Shown one piece after another: positions 4,944 to 8,584 of a stretch of DNA of 8,584 bases; positions within the stretch are counted from its first letter, which is position 1, and each line of letters begins with the position of its first letter. The notes under the pieces are model-generated. The model was given only the letters and a program-made list of their open reading frames with translations, ran no database searches and had not been told where the DNA came from. Source of the stretch: CAYOVG01 sp964407285 (GTDB lineage: Bacteria; Desulfobacterota; Syntrophobacteria; Syntrophobacterales; Syntrophobacteraceae); the NCBI GenBank assembly GCA_964407285.1, contig CAYOVG010000310.1, forward strand, positions 1 to 8,584, written 5' to 3'. A program made the translations under genes and the position numbers.

Positions 4944-6206
4944 TTATCCTCCTTCCTGTCCCAAAGCGGTCTGTTCCGGCTTTCGCATGGGGACCTTGAA
5001 CCGGTGGCTCACGTGCTCCTGGCTTATGTCGAATCCCATCTCCCGAAGCGAAGTGTAAACCCTGGCAAGCGTTTCCAGGTCTTCGGGCTGCTGGTCGAGG
5101 AAGCGAAGTTTCGGCGCGGGGGCGTCCCACCCGAAGTTGAATCCCACGAGAGGCCGAAGGAGCTGATGGTTGATCGTTCTGGCGAGGGATTTGCTGTCAG
5201 CCGTCACGAGGTCGCGGCGCACCCCCGCGTGGACGGTTCCCAGGGCGTACGAGCCGGTTCCCGACCTTCCCCCGGCTTCACTGGTGAGGGTCTGGCCCAG
5301 GATAGCCTTGCTGACCTGCGCGTCGCAGAAGTTCGCGAGGGTGTCGTAGACGTTGACGCTTCCCGACTTTTGAGCCTCAATGAACCGGACTTCGGTATTC
5401 TTCGACACGATGCCGGCAGCGTCGGTCCCCAGCGAACGGACGGCGTCGAGAAGGGCCGCCTTGTCGTCGGGGCTCGCTCCGGGCTCGTAGACCCCGAGCC
5501 GCAGGGGCATCCCGTACAGCTCCGCGAATGAAATCCAGTCCTTGATCGCGTAGTTCTTGAAAAGGTACATCCACGCGCAGACTCGCAGCATCCCGGCCCG
5601 AGTGTCGTAGCCGGAACGGGCGCGGTACCGGTGGTAGAGTATCTTGAAGGGCGGAGGCTCCACGCCGCGGAACGGCTCCTCCTCGGTGAGGATACTCGGA
5701 GTCATGGAATCCCGGAACGTGATCTTCTTGCAGTGCACCCACCGAAGGCCTCGAACGCGGACTTCGCCGCCGCTCACATCCCACAGGATCTCCTGAATGC
5801 TGAAGCCCTTGGCGACGGCGTCCAGCATGTCCAGTATGTGGTCGTCCCAGTCGGAAAGGCCGGCGAGCGCCTCGCGGCAGAAATCGGCGATCTTCACGGC
5901 GCGGGCGTCTTCTCCCCCCGGCAGGACCTCGTATTCGAGCCCCTGGACGGCGAGCTTTCGCACCTGCAACTGGCTGGCGAGGTGAGGGTCTTTCTCCTCC
6001 ATCTCCTCGAACAGTTCCGCTTGCCTGAGCACGTCTCCGTTGTCGGCTTCGCGAAAGACTTGCGCCAGCCGCTCCGGAGTCAGTCCGCTGGACGGGTACG
6101 AACTCCAGCGGTCCATTACCCGCGCAACCGTGATGTCCCGGAGGTCGGGCTTTCTCCGGTATTCCGGAACGATTTCCCTGCCGAACTGATCCACGAGCGC
6201 TGCCAT
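4944..6206 (-). CDS. Portal protein, Mu gp29-like (DUF935)
   Basis: From ATG 6206 the product is 420 residues and starts MAALVDQFGREIVPEYRR, the usual N-terminus of this family. Recognisable blocks are DPHLASQLQVRKLAVQG (about 73-89), GFSIQEILWD (134-143), SFAELYGMPLRLGVYEPG (226-243) and ILGQTLTSEAGG (302-313). The portal is the dodecameric ring at the head vertex through which DNA enters and leaves. ATG 6215 is an alternative with AGGA upstream. Both are served by the AGGAAAAGG stretch. The open frame extends a further 39-42 codons upstream to a TTG at 6332, but this part is the 9-base repeat and gives a T/K/R/E-rich tail, so I leave it out. The protein is somewhat shorter than Mu gp29 (about 512). 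The stop at 4944 is one base from the protease start. Confidence 0.93.
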   Translation of the reverse strand: MAALVDQFGREIVPEYRRKPDLRDITVARVMDRWSSYPSSGLTPERLAQVFREADNGDVLRQAELFEEMEEKDPHLASQLQVRKLAVQGLEYEVLPGGEDARAVKIADFCREALAGLSDWDDHILDMLDAVAKGFSIQEILWDVSGGEVRVRGLRWVHCKKITFRDSMTPSILTEEEPFRGVEPPPFKILYHRYRARSGYDTRAGMLRVCAWMYLFKNYAIKDWISFAELYGMPLRLGVYEPGASPDDKAALLDAVRSLGTDAAGIVSKNTEVRFIEAQKSGSVNVYDTLANFCDAQVSKAILGQTLTSEAGGRSGTGSYALGTVHAGVRRDLVTADSKSLARTINHQLLRPLVGFNFGWDAPAPKLRFLDQQPEDLETLARVYTSLREMGFDISQEHVSHRFKVPMRKPEQTALGQEGG

Positions 6207-6220
6207 TGGTCCCATCCTTT

Positions 6221-6331
6221 TCCTATGTTTTCGCCCTCTTCGTTCTCTTCGCCCTCTTTCGCCCTCTTTCGCCCTTTTCGTTCTTTCCGTTCCTTCCGCC
6301 CTTTTCGTTCTTTTCGTGTCTTTCGTGGTCA
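6221..6331 (-). repeat. 9-base tandem repeat (AACGAAAAG type) between terminase and portal
   Basis: On the minus strand the gap starts TTGACCACGAAAGACACG and continues as about ten roughly 9-base units such as AACGAAAAG, GGCGGAAGG, AACGGAAAG and GGCGAAAGA, ending just before the portal ribosome-binding site. The TGA stop codon of the terminase is part of the first unit. The start resembles the gaccacgaaag repeats at 1778-1841 and 2826-2945, so this is a tandem-expanded version of the same family. The 3n length leaves a frame open into the portal gene. Confidence 0.8.
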
Positions 6332-7873
6332 ATAAGCCCCGCCGCCGCGGCCGGGATTGAACACCCGCTTCGAGAGGCTTTCGTACTCCATGGGCTTTCC
6401 CGTCGCCCCCTGCAGCATACTCACCGCCCCTTCGAGGGCATCCGGACCGTCGTCGTTCACATTGCCGTTCAGGATGTAGACGAGTTGCTCGATCAACAGC
6501 GCCTGGTCGCTGTGCCCGCGGTCGAACAGGAGTTTTCCCTGTTCGACGAGGAAGGAGAGTGTCCCGATGATCCGCGCTTCCTTGTTTCGCGAGTGGCGCA
6601 TGGGTTCCCAGGGGAGGTAGCGCCCTGTTTCCCTGGCGTAGCTGTGGATGGCTTCGTGGAGGAAATCCTCGAGCATGTTCTCCTCGATGCCGATCCTGCC
6701 TCCGAAGGCTTCCACCTGGCGGTAGGCGGCTGCGAACATCTCCGCCGGCGTCGCATGGCGAATCCAGGCATGGAGCACCCGGAAGAGCATCTTCTCCCGC
6801 TCGAGCCCCACGGTGACTATGGCCTTGCAGTCGTTCGCCTCACCCGATTTCGCGCTGGGGTCGACGAAGGTGGCCACCTGGAGCTTCGGGAGCGTGGCCG
6901 ATATATCCGCCCGGTCGTAGTACCGGAACCAACTGTCGCGAAACGGACTCTCCTCGGCGCCGGTCAGGTTCATCATCTCGGCGTTGAAGGCGACGCTTCC
7001 CATGCTTCGCTGCTTCTTGCGCAGCCGCTCCAGGGGCCAGACGGCGGGCCACAGGGGCCGGGCGCCGGGAGCGCCTTCATCGATGATAGCCTGGTAGGTT
7101 TTCGAGATGTACAGCGGGTTCCCCTCCGCGTCCCTGTCGCCCATGAACTGAGCGAGCACGGACTTCGGATGAAAGAGGTTTCCCACCATGATGAAACAAA
7201 ACCCTGCGCCGAGGGAGCCGATGACGGCCTTCAGAAGCCAGTCCTTGCCGTTCTTCACCAGCCTGGGGTTTTGGACATTCCGGTCGTTTTCGAAATCGTC
7301 CACGATAGCCTTGTCGGGCCGGTACTGGCGGTTCTTCAGGCCGCGCACCTTTTCGCCGCGCCCACGGGCGAGGACGCGGATGGAGTTGCCGGTCGTGAAA
7401 TCGTTCTTTTTCCATGTGGACCCGGAAAGGTCCCCGAAGTCGTACCTGATTCGGACGTTGTCCTCCAGTTCCAGGCGGATGGGAAGGGTAAAACCCGTGG
7501 CCTGGTTGTTCGTGTCCGATATGATCATGATGAAACGCCTGAGGCCGAAACAAATGTCGTGCAACGGGATGCCGAAGGTGAAAAGGGTTGATTTGGCATG
7601 TTCCCTCGGCGCGGCGACGAAGGCGCATTCGTCTTTCAGGTCCGCCAGGCCGGCCCATTCCTCGTGAAAATCGCCGAAATCCGCATGAAAATAGTGTGGA
7701 ATATACGTCTTCATGAAATACAGCCTGTCCTGCCTTGCCCTGTCAATGCGCCGGGCCTTTTCGGCAAGGCTCTCGTCGTCTTCGAAGGGGGAAACGGATT
7801 CCCTGATCCATAGTTTGATTCTCTCCGCCCACAGGTCGAAACGGCTTTCCGTAATCTCAGGGCGTTTTCGCAT
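6329..7873 (-). CDS. Terminase large subunit (Mu gp28-like packaging ATPase-nuclease)
   Basis: From ATG 7873 the product is 514 residues. The ATPase half carries a Walker A variant APREHAKST (residues 88-96), the following strand FIMIISDTNNQA (about 114-125), and a Walker B block KAIVDDFEND (188-197, acidic Asp192/Asp193). VGNLFHPKSVL (about 230-240) fits the coupling motif. The nuclease half has ATFVDPSAKSG (Asp338), IGIEENM (Glu397/398) and NDDGPDAL (Asp474, 475, 478), which supply the metal-binding acids. The enzyme cuts phage DNA and pumps it into the prohead through the portal encoded next. The start is chosen because an upstream 66-residue gene ends at 7857 and overlaps it by 17 bases. 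The open frame upstream of 7873 is out of phase with that gene and has no family likeness. All key residues are present, so it appears functional. Confidence 0.93.
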   Translation of the reverse strand: MRKRPEITESRFDLWAERIKLWIRESVSPFEDDESLAEKARRIDRARQDRLYFMKTYIPHYFHADFGDFHEEWAGLADLKDECAFVAAPREHAKSTLFTFGIPLHDICFGLRRFIMIISDTNNQATGFTLPIRLELEDNVRIRYDFGDLSGSTWKKNDFTTGNSIRVLARGRGEKVRGLKNRQYRPDKAIVDDFENDRNVQNPRLVKNGKDWLLKAVIGSLGAGFCFIMVGNLFHPKSVLAQFMGDRDAEGNPLYISKTYQAIIDEGAPGARPLWPAVWPLERLRKKQRSMGSVAFNAEMMNLTGAEESPFRDSWFRYYDRADISATLPKLQVATFVDPSAKSGEANDCKAIVTVGLEREKMLFRVLHAWIRHATPAEMFAAAYRQVEAFGGRIGIEENMLEDFLHEAIHSYARETGRYLPWEPMRHSRNKEARIIGTLSFLVEQGKLLFDRGHSDQALLIEQLVYILNGNVNDDGPDALEGAVSMLQGATGKPMEYESLSKRVFNPGRGGGAY

Positions 7874-8057
7874 ACTCTGTCTTGAACCTGGCGATGACGG
7901 CGTCGAAGTTCGCGTCAAGGACTTTCGGCCCCTTCGGGGCGACATCCTTGAGGACTTCGCACATAAACTTATAGTTTCCAATAAACAGGGTCGCGCGGTC
8001 GAGCGCCGGGGCGTCTTCCGCTTTTTCGAGCAATTCCGGCAAGCCTTCTTTCGCCAT
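7857..8057 (-). CDS. Small protein of unknown function upstream of terminase
   Basis: The 66-residue product starts MAKEGLPELLEKAEDAPALD and ends NFDAVIARFKTEYAKTP. I do not recognise it. It looks soluble and mostly helical, has no signal peptide or membrane segment, and holds a central ATLFIGNYKFMCEVLKDVAP stretch. ATG 8057 is chosen because AGGGGG lies nine bases upstream. ATGs at 8066 and 8075 are in frame but poorly placed, and the frame itself opens from 8171. It ends inside the terminase gene (17-base overlap), so the two are probably translated together. Its position is where a small terminase subunit would be found, but it is much shorter than usual and shows no helix-turn-helix I can see. 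It appears to be the first gene of the operon. Confidence 0.6.
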   Translation of the reverse strand: MAKEGLPELLEKAEDAPALDRATLFIGNYKFMCEVLKDVAPKGPKVLDANFDAVIARFKTEYAKTP

Positions 8058-8143
8058 GCCCTTCATCCCCCTCATCCGGCATGAAGATCGGGACGGATCG
8101 CCGCCATCATGAAAACACCGGCTTCCCGCCTGTTGCGTCTCCA

Positions 8144-8178
8144 ATTCCATGGACTGTTTCGTCCATATCAAATGGAAT
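8144..8178. promoter_or_regulatory. Nested inverted repeats in the operon leader, possible operator
   Basis: ATGGAC (8149-8154) pairs with GTCCAT (8161-8166) around six bases. Overlapping it, ATTCCAT (8144-8150) pairs with ATGGAAT (8172-8178). The two stems share bases and so exclude each other. They lie just downstream of the predicted transcription start, where a repressor or attenuator could act. The arms are short, so this could be chance. Confidence 0.25.
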
Positions 8179-8190
8179 CATTGTGCGGTT

Positions 8191-8219
8191 GTGTAAACTT
8201 TTAGTAGTGGACTTGTCAA
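8191..8219 (-). promoter_or_regulatory. Candidate promoter for the head operon
   Basis: The minus strand has a perfect -35 TTGACA (8219-8214), a 17-base spacer and a weak -10 TTACAC (8196-8191), in an AT-rich stretch that contrasts with the GC-rich genes. Transcription would start near 8184, about 125 bases before the 66-residue gene. The poor -10 suggests activator dependence or low activity, which would suit a late promoter. The call rests on the -35 and spacing alone. Confidence 0.4.
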
Positions 8220-8346
8220 TTAAAGAATCGAACGCACCACCATTCATTGTTTATTTTCGTTCACGTGAGCTCGAAGACGAAACGAGGAGTTGGAATGGCG
8301 TGGTAGGGGTCGATCAAGAAAGAATACGGCGAAGACAAGTAAAGAA

Positions 8347-8371
8347 ACCCGGGGGCGCGGGCTCCCCGGGT
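8347..8371 (-). terminator. Probable terminator of the FG-GAP gene
   Basis: ACCCGGGG and CCCCGGGT form a perfect 8-bp stem around nine bases. In minus-strand RNA it is followed by a T-rich run starting TTTCTTTACTT. It stands about 110 bases after the stop of the FG-GAP gene and upstream of the phage promoter, so it would insulate the two units. The T-run is interrupted, so efficiency is uncertain. Confidence 0.55.
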
Positions 8372-8483
8372 AGGCGGCGTGACGTGTTACGGCTGTATGT
8401 TCGCCCACATGGGCGAAGCCGGATCAAGACAATTCGTGGGAGATGCAAATCGATCGAACAGGCTGAAACGAGCTCTCGGGCTG

Positions 8484-8584
8484 CTAAGGAGCTATGGAAA
8501 CATAGACCTTCCCCTCGCTCCGGCGGAACACGATCAGGTCGGCCTTGCCGTCCCCGTTGACGTCCCCCGCATAGGGAACGTCGG
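8484..8584 (-). CDS. FG-GAP/VCBS-type repeat protein, C-terminal 32 residues only
   Basis: The frame entering from the right edge reads VPYAGDVNGDGKADLIVFRR, followed by SEGKVYVSIAP and TAG. DVNGDGKAD is the calcium-binding loop of FG-GAP (integrin-alpha-like beta-propeller) repeats, here flanked by the usual hydrophobic strands (LIVFRR, KVYVSI). Such proteins are secreted or surface-bound in bacteria and contain several copies of this repeat. Only the last copy is visible. It is on the same strand as the phage genes, some 430 bases upstream of them, and has its own likely terminator. It is more probably a host or cargo gene than a structural phage gene, but the rest of it is needed to say. 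Confidence 0.8.
   Translation of the reverse strand, partial: DVPYAGDVNGDGKADLIVFRRSEGKVYVSIAP

Larger units (their letters stand above)
8058..8483. other. Non-coding stretch between FG-GAP gene and phage operon
   Basis: I find no convincing gene here on either strand. Part of it is AT-rich (about 8172-8290). It holds the candidate promoter, the leader inverted repeats, the GC hairpin at 8347-8371 and an 8-bp palindrome TTCGCCCA/TGGGCGAA at 8400-8417. It separates what looks like a non-phage gene from the late phage genes, so a prophage edge or a rearrangement point may lie in it. I see no attachment-site duplication within the window. Confidence 0.5.

Noticed and set aside
6207..6332. Basic N-terminal extension of the portal (T/K/R/E-rich, from a TTG)
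   Set aside because: It is encoded by the 9-base repeat, lacks a ribosome-binding site at the TTG, and the family N-terminus begins at MAALVDQFG.
8400..8417. 8-bp palindrome TTCGCCCA/TGGGCGAA considered as a terminator
   Set aside because: The loop is two bases and no T-run follows on either strand. The hairpin at 8347-8371 is the better candidate.
8081..8560. Plus-strand open frame of 159 codons over the non-coding stretch
   Set aside because: It has no recognisable domain, covers a likely terminator and promoter and runs antisense over the end of the FG-GAP gene.

Overview
The window is a run of phage head and tail genes read entirely from the minus strand, with transcription going from right to left. 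The order is a small unknown gene, large terminase, Mu gp29-type portal, Mu I/Z-type protease and scaffold, a DUF2190-like head decoration protein, Mu gpT-type major capsid, gp36-like (DUF1320), gp37-like (DUF1834), and a tail tube protein that runs off the left edge. This is a Mu-like (transposable-phage) head module joined to what looks like a non-contractile tail tube, so the nearest architecture is a Mu-like siphophage or its prophage. The GC-rich coding sequence and the types of dispersed intergenic repeat suggest a host among the former Deltaproteobacteria (Desulfobacterota, Syntrophobacter-like). That host guess is an inference from memory.

Region by region: 8484-8584 holds the last 32 codons of an FG-GAP/VCBS-type calcium-loop protein, which is probably not a phage gene. 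Positions 8058-8483 are non-coding, with a likely terminator for that gene and a candidate minus-strand promoter for the phage operon. Positions 7857-8057 encode a 66-residue protein of unknown function that overlaps the terminase start. Then come terminase (6329-7873), portal (4944-6206), protease/scaffold (3857-4942, with an internal scaffold start at 4372), decoration protein (2942-3352, interrupted at its 5' end), major capsid (1849-2757), gp36-like (1325-1756), gp37-like (834-1283) and tail tube (<1-752).

What is unusual lies between the genes. Every gap in the operon longer than about 45 bases is filled wholly or partly with repetitive DNA: 9-base tandem repeats, arrays of a gaccacgaaag-type repeat, a tandem pair of 127-bp units ending in 7-base repeats, and a small transposon-like element. 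Several gene stop codons are the first bases of these repeats.

The clearest single event is a 172-bp MITE-like element at 3341-3512. It has 17-bp terminal inverted repeats (one mismatch) and an 11-bp target duplication, and it sits a few bases after the start codon of the decoration-protein gene. Removing the element and one copy of the duplication restores an in-frame start, MALSADRNTP, preceded by a good ribosome-binding site. The region therefore looks like a prophage decaying, or being remodelled, through colonisation by host repeats.
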